Made by a program: the position numbers and the translations under genes
The notes under the pieces: generated by a model
The model's input: only the letters and a program-made list of their open reading frames with translations
Told to the model about the DNA's origin: nothing
Database searches by the model: none
In this document: positions 17,849 through 26,800 of the stretch, in pieces
How positions within the stretch are numbered: the stretch's first letter is position 1
Layout of the letters: each line of letters opens with the position of its first letter
Source: Bacteroidota bacterium
Lineage (GTDB): Bacteria > Bacteroidota > Bacteroidia > Chitinophagales > Chitinophagaceae
Assembly (NCBI GenBank): GCA_023423405.1
Contig: JAFAFR010000038.1
Coordinates: 121,557 to 185,556, forward strand
Length of the DNA: 64,000 nucleotides
Direction of reading: 5' to 3'

Positions 17849-18955
17849 TTAGAAATCCCGGCCGATAAAGAAACGGTTCTTTTCCTTCAAATCACCGTCT
17901 TCATACAATTCAAACAGGAACCAGCCGGCGTGCCCGAAATTTGCCTTATCGAGCAGCAGCACCTGGTCGCGGATGTTCTTCACTTCAAAAAGAAAGGTCT
18001 TGTTCTCTTCATAGAACCGCACTTTATAAGCCTTTCGGGTGGCGTCGGGCAGTTCTATGTGCAGCAGTCCCGATTTGTCGGTGAACACGTATTTGGAAGT
18101 TTTGAACACTTCCTTGGCAACGAAGGGCCGGATGATAAGCGTATCGTTGACCACCGATACCAGTGTGTCCTTTGTTTTGAGCGTGATGGAATCGCGGAAC
18201 CGTTTCAGGGCGGATTCGAGGATGGGCGACTTGAGGGTGTCGCCTCTTTTTACCTGGTAGGTTTTTTCGGGCAGGGCCGGCGGCGGAAGGGCAGGGGCTG
18301 GCTTATTCTCTACCGGTGGTAGCACGGGCGGCGCTGTTTCCGGTACTTTATTGCCGGTGGCGGGTGGCGTCGTTTTTTCTTTTTCCTGCTGGGACTGGTT
18401 CAGTTTTTCCTGGACCTGTTCCTTGCGGGCGCCCGGTTCCGGCTTGTTTTGCGCCGGCTGGCTGGTTGGGTTTTTCTTTGCGGCTTCTGCTTTCAGTTCT
18501 TCATCCGTAAGCACCGGGCGCGGGGGTTTGTAACCCGGCGGCGGCGTTTTAGGCTTTTCTGCCTTGGCGACGGGCGGTGGCGGCACATATTTGACTGGCT
18601 TTTTAGCCGGACTGAAAACATAACGGCCGCTGTCCAATAGTATATAGATGCGATAGAACTGCAGGGTGTCGGGCGATTTGGTGTCGACATACCCGTTCAG
18701 CAGTACGGTTGGATCGGGAAGTGAAATGATGGATTTGAACTGCCGCAGGCTATCGCGCGAGCGCTGGATGCTGAGTTGCCGGATCCTGGTGCCATAGGGG
18801 TTTGTCCAGCTCACCAGGACCTTGTTACCCGGTTTCCGGACGGCGGAAAAAGAAGGGAGGGTGTCCTGTGCAACTGTTACAGTAGCCAGCAGGCAGGCAA
18901 GCCCAACCAGGATGCACCTGGAATAATTTCCATAGTTCCGTTCCATTGGGGGCAA
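17849..18955 (-). CDS. Exported protein with Fn3-like domain and long Pro/Lys/Glu-rich linker
   Basis: 368 residues. After a signal peptide (LVGLACLLATVTVAQ) there is a fibronectin-III-like segment (VLVSWTNPYGTRIRQLSIQRSRDS to about residue 115), then a disordered linker from about 120 to 235 dominated by Pro, Lys, Glu and Gln, and a C-terminal beta-rich domain that ends in FELYEDGDLKEKNRFFIGRDF. The linker may span the periplasm or cell wall. No known family is recognised. It is convergent with lipB (8-base gap). Confidence 0.72.
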   Translation of the reverse strand: MPPMERNYGNYSRCILVGLACLLATVTVAQDTLPSFSAVRKPGNKVLVSWTNPYGTRIRQLSIQRSRDSLRQFKSIISLPDPTVLLNGYVDTKSPDTLQFYRIYILLDSGRYVFSPAKKPVKYVPPPPVAKAEKPKTPPPGYKPPRPVLTDEELKAEAAKKNPTSQPAQNKPEPGARKEQVQEKLNQSQQEKEKTTPPATGNKVPETAPPVLPPVENKPAPALPPPALPEKTYQVKRGDTLKSPILESALKRFRDSITLKTKDTLVSVVNDTLIIRPFVAKEVFKTSKYVFTDKSGLLHIELPDATRKAYKVRFYEENKTFLFEVKNIRDQVLLLDKANFGHAGWFLFELYEDGDLKEKNRFFIGRDF

Positions 18956-18979
18956 ATATAAGCCAGACCCATTCCTGCC

Positions 18980-19891
18980 CTATAAAAAAATCAGGCTTCC
19001 GGCCGGAAGTCCCCGGTTGCCCTGGAGGCCGCCGGTATGAATGAAGAGCAGTTTTGCGCCCGTCGGAAAATAGTTCTCCTGTGCCAGCCGCTGCAGTGCC
19101 AGCAGTGCTTTTGCGGTATAAACAAAATCGGTGGGAAGGCCATATGTTCTATAGATGCTGTTCATGAACCCAAGCAATTCGGGATCGAACCGCGCATAAC
19201 CGCCGCCGTGATACTGCATAAAAATGTGGCAACGGCTGGCGGCTTCTGGAAAGCGTTGCCGGAGCCAGGGCGTGAAGGCGTCTTTGCCTTTGAGGCTGCT
19301 GATGCCGATGACCTGCTGGTGTGGGGCCGAGGCCTGGAGGATTCCCGCCAGCGTGGTGCCGGTGCCCAGCGCCAGGCAGATATGCGAATAGGCCGCCCTC
19401 TCCGGCAGGAGGTCGAGGATGGTGGCTGCGCCGCGAATGCCGGGCAAACCGCTTCCGCCTTCGGGGATGATGAGGGTTTGCGGCGGGATACCAGGGATGG
19501 CAGCGGGATCGTTTTGGAAGTTGCGGTAGGCGGTGCGGCTGCCTGGCCTGATCTCCATTCCCAGCGATGCTGCTTCGCGGAGGGTGATGCTGTTGAGTTC
19601 CTGCGCTTCGCCCCTTATGATGCCAATGGAAGAAAGGCCCATGCTGTTTGCGGCATAAGCCGTGGCCAGGATATGGTTGGAATAGGCGCCGCCGAAAGTA
19701 AGCAGTGCCCGGGGCGGCGGATCAGCGGATGCCTGCAGCCAGCCCTGTAATTTGAACCATTTGTTTCCCGATACCACCGGGTGCAGGCGGTCGAGGCGCA
19801 GGCAATCTACCGCAACCGATTGACCGGCAAAGCCCGGCAGCGGCTCCGCCTTCACGAGATCGGGTCGCAGGTTCAAATTCATATGGATCAT
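18980..19891 (-). CDS. PLP-dependent 1-aminocyclopropane-1-carboxylate deaminase / D-cysteine desulfhydrase family enzyme
   Basis: 303 residues, fold type II PLP enzyme. The PLP lysine is in VSGNKWFKLQG (about residue 43), the cofactor ring segment in TFGGAYSNHILATA, and the phosphate-binding turn in ALGTGTTLAG. Members open the ring of ACC or cleave D-cysteine; in non-plant-associated bacteria the D-cysteine activity is often the real one, but this copy cannot be decided from sequence. An internal ATG at 19882 is an equally likely start (MNLNLRPDL). It is divergent from the nucleotidyltransferase gene. Confidence 0.85.
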   Translation of the reverse strand: MIHMNLNLRPDLVKAEPLPGFAGQSVAVDCLRLDRLHPVVSGNKWFKLQGWLQASADPPPRALLTFGGAYSNHILATAYAANSMGLSSIGIIRGEAQELNSITLREAASLGMEIRPGSRTAYRNFQNDPAAIPGIPPQTLIIPEGGSGLPGIRGAATILDLLPERAAYSHICLALGTGTTLAGILQASAPHQQVIGISSLKGKDAFTPWLRQRFPEAASRCHIFMQYHGGGYARFDPELLGFMNSIYRTYGLPTDFVYTAKALLALQRLAQENYFPTGAKLLFIHTGGLQGNRGLPAGSLIFL

Positions 19892-19923
19892 TTATATTCG
19901 TGCCCGAAAACAAAAATAGTCGA

Positions 19924-20823
19924 ATGCAACCAACCCTTGTGATCCTTGCTGCGGGTATGGCTAGCCGTTATGGAAGCCTGAAGCAGATCCAGTCCTTTGG
20001 ACCCAGCGGAGAAACCATCATGGAATATTCCATCTATGATGCCATCCGGGCCGGCTTTGGAAAAGTGGTATTTATCATACGGAAGGAGTTTGAGAACGAG
20101 TTCCGCGAGATCTTCGGCAGCAAGCTGGAAGGCCGGATTGCCGTGGAATATGTGTTCCAGGATATGAACGCCTTTCTGAAAGACGGTCCTGCTCCCGAAG
20201 GCCGCACCAAGCCCTGGGGTACGGCGCACGCCGTGCTCTGCGCCAAAACGGCGGTTAAGGAAAACTTTGCGGTGATCAATGCCGACGATTTTTACGGGCG
20301 CGATGCATTTGAAAAAGCAGCGGCTTTTTGTAAAGAGGGCTGCAACGAAAAAACCTATAGCATCATTGGCTACGAACTGCTGAAAACGCTCTCTGAGCAC
20401 GGCACCGTGAACAGGGGCGTGTGCGAGGTGGATACGAAAGGAAACCTTTCTTCCATTGCCGAGCGGTTGAATATTTCGCTGCAGAACGGCCAAATTGTTT
20501 GCGATGACAACCAGGAGCCGCGGGAGCTTCCGCTGGATTCCAGCGTTTCCATGAATTTTTGGTGTTTTCACCCCTCTGTATTTGCCATCAGCCAGCAGAT
20601 GTTCGATGAATTTGTAGCTGCCAACCGCGAGAACCTCAAGGCGGAATTTTTTATCCCGATCGTGGCGGACCAGTTCACCAAATCAGGCCTGGGCGTAATC
20701 CCGGTGATCCCGACCAGCAGTTCCTGGTTTGGAGTGACCTATAAGGAAGATGCACCCAGTGTGCAGGCCAGCCTGGATGCCCTGGTGGAAAAAGGGGAGT
20801 ACCCTACCAGCCTCTGGGGCTGA
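19924..20823 (+). CDS. Sugar-phosphate nucleotidyltransferase
   Basis: 299 residues from ATG 19924. The nucleotide-binding signature is near the N-terminus (LVILAAGMASRYGSLKQIQSFGPSGETIMEYSIYDA), followed by AVINADDFYGRDAFEKAA, the metal-binding Asp region. This is the NTP_transferase fold used to make NDP-sugars. The QIQ segment in place of the usual P-K pattern and the C-terminal part differ from RmlA and ManC, so the sugar is uncertain. An in-frame GTG at 19900 would add eight residues and is less likely. The gene stands alone between a divergent and a convergent neighbour. Confidence 0.8.
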   Translation: MQPTLVILAAGMASRYGSLKQIQSFGPSGETIMEYSIYDAIRAGFGKVVFIIRKEFENEFREIFGSKLEGRIAVEYVFQDMNAFLKDGPAPEGRTKPWGTAHAVLCAKTAVKENFAVINADDFYGRDAFEKAAAFCKEGCNEKTYSIIGYELLKTLSEHGTVNRGVCEVDTKGNLSSIAERLNISLQNGQIVCDDNQEPRELPLDSSVSMNFWCFHPSVFAISQQMFDEFVAANRENLKAEFFIPIVADQFTKSGLGVIPVIPTSSSWFGVTYKEDAPSVQASLDALVEKGEYPTSLWG

Positions 20824-20830
20824 GAAAGGG

Positions 20831-21943
20831 TTAATAACTCATTACGTTAAATACGCAGTCTTCGATCTTTTTGATCTGCTGTACCCTGTCCACTCCTTTT
20901 AAGGTGGAGTGCTGGGGCAGGCGGATGGAGATATTGCTGCTGTCGGATCTCAGGGAATCCAGCGCCCGGAGAATGTTTTTGCTCTGGCTGCTGAACACCA
21001 CGCCTTCAGCGGTCAGTTGCTTGCCACTCAGTACGCCGATCACTTCGCCCGACTGGTTGAAAATGGGGCCACCGGAGTTGCCGGGGTTGGCGGAGATGGC
21101 GAGCTGGTAGGCTGCGGTATCACCGTTGAAGCCGGTTTTTGCGCTGAGGTAACCTTCGTTGTACACAATTTCGGAGCGGGGATAACCCAGGGTAAAGATC
21201 TGTTCGCCGAGGTCGGCACGGCCCGCACGGATGCTGTAGGGCAGGCGGGGCACCGGGCTGTAGCGGTTGTCCACAATTTTCAGGATGGCGATATCGGTAT
21301 GATCGTTCACATGCAGGGTACGGGCTTTGAAATATTCGCCTTTGGCGTTGACGATGTATACTGAATCGGCCTTGGCTACCACGTGCGCGGAGGTAACCAG
21401 GTAACCGCGGCCATCGATGAGGAAACCGGTGCCACCGAACTTACCCGGGTCGGCAGGCTTAACCGGGCGGTTTTCAGTCTGTGGCAGGGTGATGGTATTG
21501 ATCTGGTTCTGGGTTTCTTTTTGCGAAATTTTTACGGCATTGATCTCTTTTTTCAGCAGGGCGATCTCTACCGGGTTGCTCTTGGGACTGAAATAAGTGA
21601 CCAGTCCGCTGATGGCCAGGGCGGTGAGCCCGGCGATGGAGGCCGCCACGGCAAAAACGCGTTTGTATTTGTCCACGGCCTGTAAAAAGCGGACGCGGGG
21701 CATGGTTACTTTGATCTCGCCGTTTTCCTGGAGCTGATGATGGGTGTCGGCGAGCAGGGTTTTCATGGCTTTGCGGTCGCCGTAGGTATCCATCTGCTGC
21801 AGGAAGAGGCTGTGCTCTACCACCAACTGGTCGAGTTCGGGACGGGCCCTGCGCTGTTCTTCAAAAAAATGACGCTCATCGGCAGACATCTCTCCCAGGA
21901 GATAGCGTTCCACAGCTTCCAACAATTGTACATCTTCGGTCAT
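20831..21943 (-). CDS. Membrane-anchored trypsin-like serine protease with anti-sigma-like cytoplasmic domain
   Basis: 370 residues in three parts. Residues about 1-90 look like the cytoplasmic N-terminus of a Bacteroidota anti-sigma factor (AVERYLLGEMSADERHFFEEQ). One transmembrane helix follows (about 98-118). The periplasmic part is an S1-type protease with a full triad: His187 in VTSAHVV, Asp217 in HTDIAIL and Ser290 in NPGNSGGP; there is no PDZ domain. The start at 21943 lies one base after the stop of the upstream ECF sigma gene, so the pair is translationally coupled. I infer a membrane-bound sensor that both binds the sigma factor and cleaves envelope substrates. Confidence 0.8.
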   Translation of the reverse strand: MTEDVQLLEAVERYLLGEMSADERHFFEEQRRARPELDQLVVEHSLFLQQMDTYGDRKAMKTLLADTHHQLQENGEIKVTMPRVRFLQAVDKYKRVFAVAASIAGLTALAISGLVTYFSPKSNPVEIALLKKEINAVKISQKETQNQINTITLPQTENRPVKPADPGKFGGTGFLIDGRGYLVTSAHVVAKADSVYIVNAKGEYFKARTLHVNDHTDIAILKIVDNRYSPVPRLPYSIRAGRADLGEQIFTLGYPRSEIVYNEGYLSAKTGFNGDTAAYQLAISANPGNSGGPIFNQSGEVIGVLSGKQLTAEGVVFSSQSKNILRALDSLRSDSSNISIRLPQHSTLKGVDRVQQIKKIEDCVFNVMSY

Positions 21944-21944
21944 G

Positions 21945-22508
21945 CTACTGGGTTTTGTATTGGGCAAAAAACAGTTTTTTCAATCGGTTAAGGCATTTGT
22001 ATTTCTGGTTCTTCGCGTTTTCGGCATTGGTATAGCCGAAACTGGCCGCGATTTCCGCCATATTCTTTTTCTTCAGGTAGTAGGCCTCCAGCAGGCTGCG
22101 GCAGGGTTCTCCCAGGCCCATCATGGCTTTTTCCATGTGAATAAAGGCTTGCTGCGCTGCTTCCGAGCGTTCCAGGTCGTCTTCCACCGGAACGGTTTCT
22201 GCCAGGTTGTTTGTATCATTATAATATTTCTGTAAATGCTGTAATCTTTTGAGCCACAATCTTCTGCTTACAGAATATATATATGTTTTCAACTGGCAGT
22301 TCAGTTCAAAATCACCTGACCTGGCCTTGTCGTACAGCACCATCATGGTTTCCTGGAAAACATCGCGGGCATCGTCTATGCTACCATTGTTTGCCAGGAT
22401 CATCGATTGCACCATCTGGTAATGAGATTTATAGATGGTTTCGGTTGCTTCCTTGTCTCTTAAGGCCAATCTGTTTAATAATTCCCTGTCCGATGGGTCT
22501 GTACGCAC
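21945..22508 (-). CDS. ECF-type RNA polymerase sigma factor
   Basis: 187 residues. Region 2 is visible as IDDARDVFQETMMVLYDKARSGDFE, with CQLKTYIYSVSRRLWLKRL after it, and region 4 as SLLEAYYLKKKNMAEIAASFGYTNAENAKNQKYKCLNRLKKLF, with the helix-turn-helix. There is no region 1.1 or 3, as expected for an extracytoplasmic-function sigma. It is followed directly by a fused anti-sigma-like/protease gene. A small lipoprotein gene is divergent from it (133-base gap) and is a candidate target. Confidence 0.9.
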   Translation of the reverse strand: MRTDPSDRELLNRLALRDKEATETIYKSHYQMVQSMILANNGSIDDARDVFQETMMVLYDKARSGDFELNCQLKTYIYSVSRRLWLKRLQHLQKYYNDTNNLAETVPVEDDLERSEAAQQAFIHMEKAMMGLGEPCRSLLEAYYLKKKNMAEIAASFGYTNAENAKNQKYKCLNRLKKLFFAQYKTQ

Positions 22509-22641
22509 ACTACGATATTTAATACCTAAAATAACGAATAGTAACCCGTAAATAAGTGCCGAAATTTTTTTGAAACGCGGGGTTACCTTTTCCCGATTCC
22601 TGTATTAACAAGCAAATCATTCATTCAAAAACAGATCTCAC

Positions 22642-22857
22642 ATGAAAAAGATCCTCCTCGTTCTGGCTATTGGCGCCTTTGCAACTGCTTGTAACAATGC
22701 TGCTGAAACTTCTGCTGAAGCTACTGCTGATTCTGCAGTAAAAGCAGTTGACGAAGCTGTTACCGCTACAGTTGACAGTGCTAAAGCTGTTATTGATTCT
22801 ACTGCTTCTGCCGTAGTTGACAGCGCTAAAGCCAAAGTTGACTCTCTGAAAAAGTAA
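22642..22857 (+). CDS. Small alanine-rich coiled-coil lipoprotein
   Basis: 71 residues. A short signal peptide ends in FATAC (Cys about residue 17), a lipobox compatible with Bacteroidota. The mature part has only Ala, Val, Asp, Ser, Lys, Thr, Glu and Ile-type residues with an 11-residue pattern containing VDSAKA twice, predicting one amphipathic helix, and it ends in SLKK. The plan resembles small outer-membrane lipoproteins of the Lpp type, but relationship is not shown. The lack of an acidic surface-export signal after Cys suggests it stays in the periplasm. Codon use looks highly biased (repeated gct/gtt), as in an abundant protein. Confidence 0.75.
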   Translation: MKKILLVLAIGAFATACNNAAETSAEATADSAVKAVDEAVTATVDSAKAVIDSTASAVVDSAKAKVDSLKK

Positions 22858-22884
22858 GATTTTCATATGGCAAGCAATCGTCAG

Positions 22885-22914
22885 AGGCCGTCCTGGTAAC
22901 AGGGTGGCCTTTTT
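22885..22914 (+). terminator. Intrinsic terminator of the small lipoprotein gene
   Basis: AGGCC (22885-22889) pairs with GGCCT (22906-22910), with an inner CCTG/CAGG stem and a GTAA loop, followed by a run of T. It is 27 bases after the stop codon. Confidence 0.8.
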
Positions 22915-23271
22915 CGTTTGCAGTTCCGGTACGCCAGCCGGATTTGTACTATCGGCCTTTGGTATTCCCGTTTCCTCTCTGCCTTGTTTCTCCTGACCGG
23001 CCCCGGTTTACAGCCAGTATTTGGTAGCTCTGAGGGATGCAAGGCAATCTATCTTCTTATTTTAATCGTTCAATTAAAATTTATTAATTGTAATATCTTA
23101 ATGATTATCATATATATCTACAAATATTTAATGATATTTTTCATTTATTCGTAGTTTATAAAAAACATAGGGGGCCGTTAAAATTTTTTACAGGCGATTG
23201 GCGTTATGGGTTTGGACGACCGTATTCCCGCGATGTTGTATCCGGGAAATGCAGTCCTAAAATCCAATAGA
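22915..23271. other. Gene-free AT-rich upstream region of the fibre operon
   Basis: 357 bases without a credible gene. From about 23050 to 23170 the sequence is very AT-rich compared with the rest of the window and contains a 7-bp inverted repeat (TTTTAAT 23060-23066 / ATTAAAA 23073-23079, spacer CGTTCA). A short open frame at 22918-23154 has no coding character. The stretch probably holds the promoter and regulatory sites of the operon that starts at 23272, but I found no exact TAnnTTTG box. Confidence 0.5.
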
Positions 23272-23814
23272 ATGATCGTACGTCCAACCAGGCTGCTGGT
23301 GCCCCTAACCCTTTTGCTGCTGCATGCCCGAGCCCATGCACAGGACAATACCAGTACCGCCGTGAACAACGCCGCTGGAGGCTCTTTCAAAAACGATGTA
23401 TTGTATGTGGACTGGAGCCTGGGGGAACTGGCGCGCATCGATACAAGAGTTGCCGGTTCCAAAGTCTTCATGTTAACACAGGGGCTGCTGCAGCCCAACC
23501 AGGATGGCCTGCTCTTCGTTTCAGATGAGCCGGTTTTTTCGCATGATGAGGTAAAGATCCTGCCTAATCCCGTCAAGACCCAGTTGCAGGTACAGATTTC
23601 GGTAAACCAGCCTGGTAACCTGAAATGCATGTTGTTTACAGCGAAGGGCGAGCGGCTTGGCCAGCGATCCCTCGCGTATTACGGCTATGGACTGACAGAG
23701 ACCTTTAACATGTCCAACCTGGCAGCCGGAAATTATTTTCTCTACGTGGAACTGGAGCCGCTGAAAGGGGGAACTGTTCGCAAGGGAGGTTATAAAATCA
23801 TCAAGACCAATTAA
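23272..23814 (+). CDS. Small secreted protein with T9SS type A C-terminal sorting domain
   Basis: 180 residues. A signal peptide (RLLVPLTLLLLHARAHAQ) precedes a short beta-domain (AGGSFKNDVLYVDWSLGELARI ... LTQGLLQPNQ) that resembles the QGxxQP module of Bacteroidota surface proteins. The last 90 residues form a sorting domain: KILPNPVKTQLQVQIS, a central Gly-rich strand, NLAAGNYFLYVELE and the end YKIIK. Such domains send proteins through the type IX secretion system and are usually cut off on the surface. I start at ATG 23272, which places the signal peptide at the N-terminus; an upstream ATG at 23206 would bury it. The repeat-fibre gene follows 23 bases downstream. Confidence 0.8.
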   Translation: MIVRPTRLLVPLTLLLLHARAHAQDNTSTAVNNAAGGSFKNDVLYVDWSLGELARIDTRVAGSKVFMLTQGLLQPNQDGLLFVSDEPVFSHDEVKILPNPVKTQLQVQISVNQPGNLKCMLFTAKGERLGQRSLAYYGYGLTETFNMSNLAAGNYFLYVELEPLKGGTVRKGGYKIIKTN

Positions 23815-23837
23815 TCAATTATACTAAATCCAATCCA

Positions 23838-26800
23838 ATGATAAAACAAGTTATGCCCTTCGTGGTAGGCCTGTTTTTATGCACATCTCTGAAAGCTCAG
23901 GTGCCAAAACAGATTAATTATCAGGGAATTGCGCGGAACGCTTACGGAACTGCCCTGACCAACCAGAACATCAGCCTGCGTTTTTCGATCCGTGAGGGGT
24001 CGGCAACCGGTACCGTGGTGTATTCGGAAAGAAGGACGGTAACCACTAACCAGTTTGGCCTGTTCTCCACTGCCATCGGCAGCGAAGGCGCCAGCAATAT
24101 CAGTGGTAGCCTCGATGGAGTAAACTGGGCCGGCGCTTCCGGTAAATTCGTTGAAATTGAGATGGACCCCAAAGGCGGGACCAATTTTGTGAGTATGGGC
24201 TCCATGCCTCTTACCAGCGTTCCTTTTGCCTTTCGTGCCGAAACCGCTTCCCCGGTAGGTGCGGCGGGCGGCGACCTGGCCGGCGCTTTTCCCAATCCGA
24301 CTGTAAAAGATGGTGCCATTGGTGCGGCGAAGCTGGAAAATGGAGCGGTGACCGCGCAGAAGCTCGGCAGCGCTGCGGTTACTACCGAAAAAATTGCCGA
24401 CGGTTCTATTACCGCGGCTAAACTGGCGCCGGGGGTTATCCCATCGGGCGGTTCCGGTGCTACCGGAGCGGCTGGCGGTGATTTGTCCGGCACTTTCCCC
24501 AACCCCACACTGGGAGCCGGGGTTGTCAGCACAGCTAAAATTGCTGACGGAGCTGTTACGGCCGATAAGCTGGCCCCGGGTGTGATTCCCGTGATTCCGG
24601 CCAGTTTGCCGCCCAGCGGAACCGCAGGTGGCGCACTCAGCGGATCTTATCCCAACCCCGCCCTGGCAAATAATGCCGTGGGCAGTGCAGCCATTGCGAA
24701 CAATGCCGTTACAACCGCTAAAATAAATGACGCGGCAGTGACTTCGGGTAAAATAGCCGATGCCGCTGTTGGCACATCCCAGGTGGCCGACGGTTCCATT
24801 ACCGCCGCCAAACTGGCGCCGGGTGTTATCCCGACTAGTCTGCCGGTTTCCGGCACAGCGGGTGGCGACCTCACTGGTTCCTTCCCTAATCCTACTATTA
24901 ATGCGAATGCGGTTACGTCGGCTAAGATTGCCGATGGTGCGGTAGGCAGCTCCAAGATCGCAGATGCTGCTATCAACACTTCCAAAGTAGCCGATGGTTC
25001 CATCACCGCCGCCAAACTGGCGCCGGGTGTGATCCCCACGAGCCTGCCGATTTCCGGCACAGCGGGTGGTGATCTTACTGGTTCCTTCCCTAATCCAACC
25101 ATTAATGCGAATGCGGTTACATCGGCTAAGATTGCTGATGGTGCGGTAAGTGCAAATAAGATTGCAGATGGCGCAGTTGGTACCGCAAAGCTGACAGATG
25201 GCAGTGTGAATGCGAATAAACTGGCAGCCAATGCGGTGACCAGCGCTAAGGTTGCGGATGCCGCCATAGGCACTTCCAAGATCGCGGATGCCGCTGTTGG
25301 CACTTCTAAAATAGCCGATGCTGCCATCAATACATCCAAAGTGGCTGATGGTTCCATCACCGCCGCCAAGCTGGCGCCGGGTGTGATCCCTGCAAGCCTG
25401 CCGGTTTCCGGAACAGCGGGTGGCGATCTTACTGGTTCCTTCCCTAACCCAACCATTAATGCGAATGCGGTTACATCGGCTAAGATTGCTGACGGTGCGG
25501 TAAGTGCAGCTAAGGTTGCGGATGCTGCGATAGGCACTTCTAAAATTGCAGACGCTGCCATCAGCACATCCAAAGTAGCCGATGGTTCCATCACCGCCGC
25601 CAAGCTGGCGCCGGGTGTGATCCCTACCAGCCTGCCGGTATCTGGTACCGCGGGTGGCGATCTTGCAGGAAGTTATCCCAACCCAACGATCAATACCAAT
25701 GCCGTTACTGCAACAAAAATTGCTGATGGTGCAGTAGGTACTACCAAGTTGGCGGACGGCAGTGTAAATGCGAATAAACTGGCTGCGAATGCAGTGACCA
25801 GCGCTAAGGTCGCGGATGCTGCGATAGGCACTCCTAAAATTGCAGATGCTGCCATCAGCACATCCAAAGTGGCCGATGGTTCCATCACCGCCGCCAAGCT
25901 GGCGCCGGGTGTAATTCCTACCAGTTTGCCGGTATCTGGTACCGCGGGTGGCGATCTTGCAGGAAGCTATCCCAACCCAACGATCAATACCAATGCCGTT
26001 ACTGCAACAAAAATTGCTGATGGTGCAGTAGGCACTACCAAGTTGGTGGACGGCAGTGTGAATGCGAATAAATTGGCTGCGAATGCAGTGACCAGTGCTA
26101 AGGTCGCGGATGCTGCCATAGGCACTTCCAAAGTAGCAGACGGTTCCATCACCGCCGCCAAACTGGCGCCGGGTGTAATTCCTACCAGTTTGCCGGTCTC
26201 CGGAACAGCAGGTGGTGATCTTACAGGAACCTATCCGAATCCTACCATCGCCAACAGTGCAGTAGATGCTGCTGCGCTTGCCAGCAATGCAGTCACCAAC
26301 GCCAAGATCGCAGACGCGGCTGTAGGCACATCCAAGATTGCAGACGCTGCCATCAGCACATCCAAAGTAGCCGATGGTTCCATCACCGCCGCCAAGCTGG
26401 CGCCGGGTGTAATTCCTACCAGTTTGCCGGTCTCCGGAACAGCAGGTGGTGATCTTACAGGAACCTATCCGAATCCTACCATCGCCAACAGTGCAGTAGA
26501 TGCTGCGGCGCTTGCCAGCAATGCAGTCACCAACGCCAAGATCGCAGATGCGGCCATTGGGACGTCTAAGATCGCTGATGGCGCAGTAGCGACGAACAAA
26601 TTGGCTGACGCCAGCGTGAATGCGAATAAGCTCGCAGCAAACGCTGTAACCAACGCCAAAATCGCCGATGCGGCTGTGGGCACATCCAAACTTGCCGACG
26701 CATCTGTTACCGGTGCTAAGATTGCCAACGCTACCATCACTGCCGCCAAGCTGGCGCCGGGTGTAATTCCCACCAGCCTGCCTCCATCCGGGGCTGCGGG

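Noticed and set aside
22918..23154. Short open frame (78 codons) in the AT-rich gap
   Set aside because: Begins right after a terminator, has poor codon character and runs into Ile/Tyr-rich AT-driven sequence.
24647..25603. Long minus-strand open frame (318 codons) inside the fibre gene
   Set aside because: It mirrors the plus-strand repeats, with low-complexity repeated content and no start signals; the plus-strand gene explains the periodicity.
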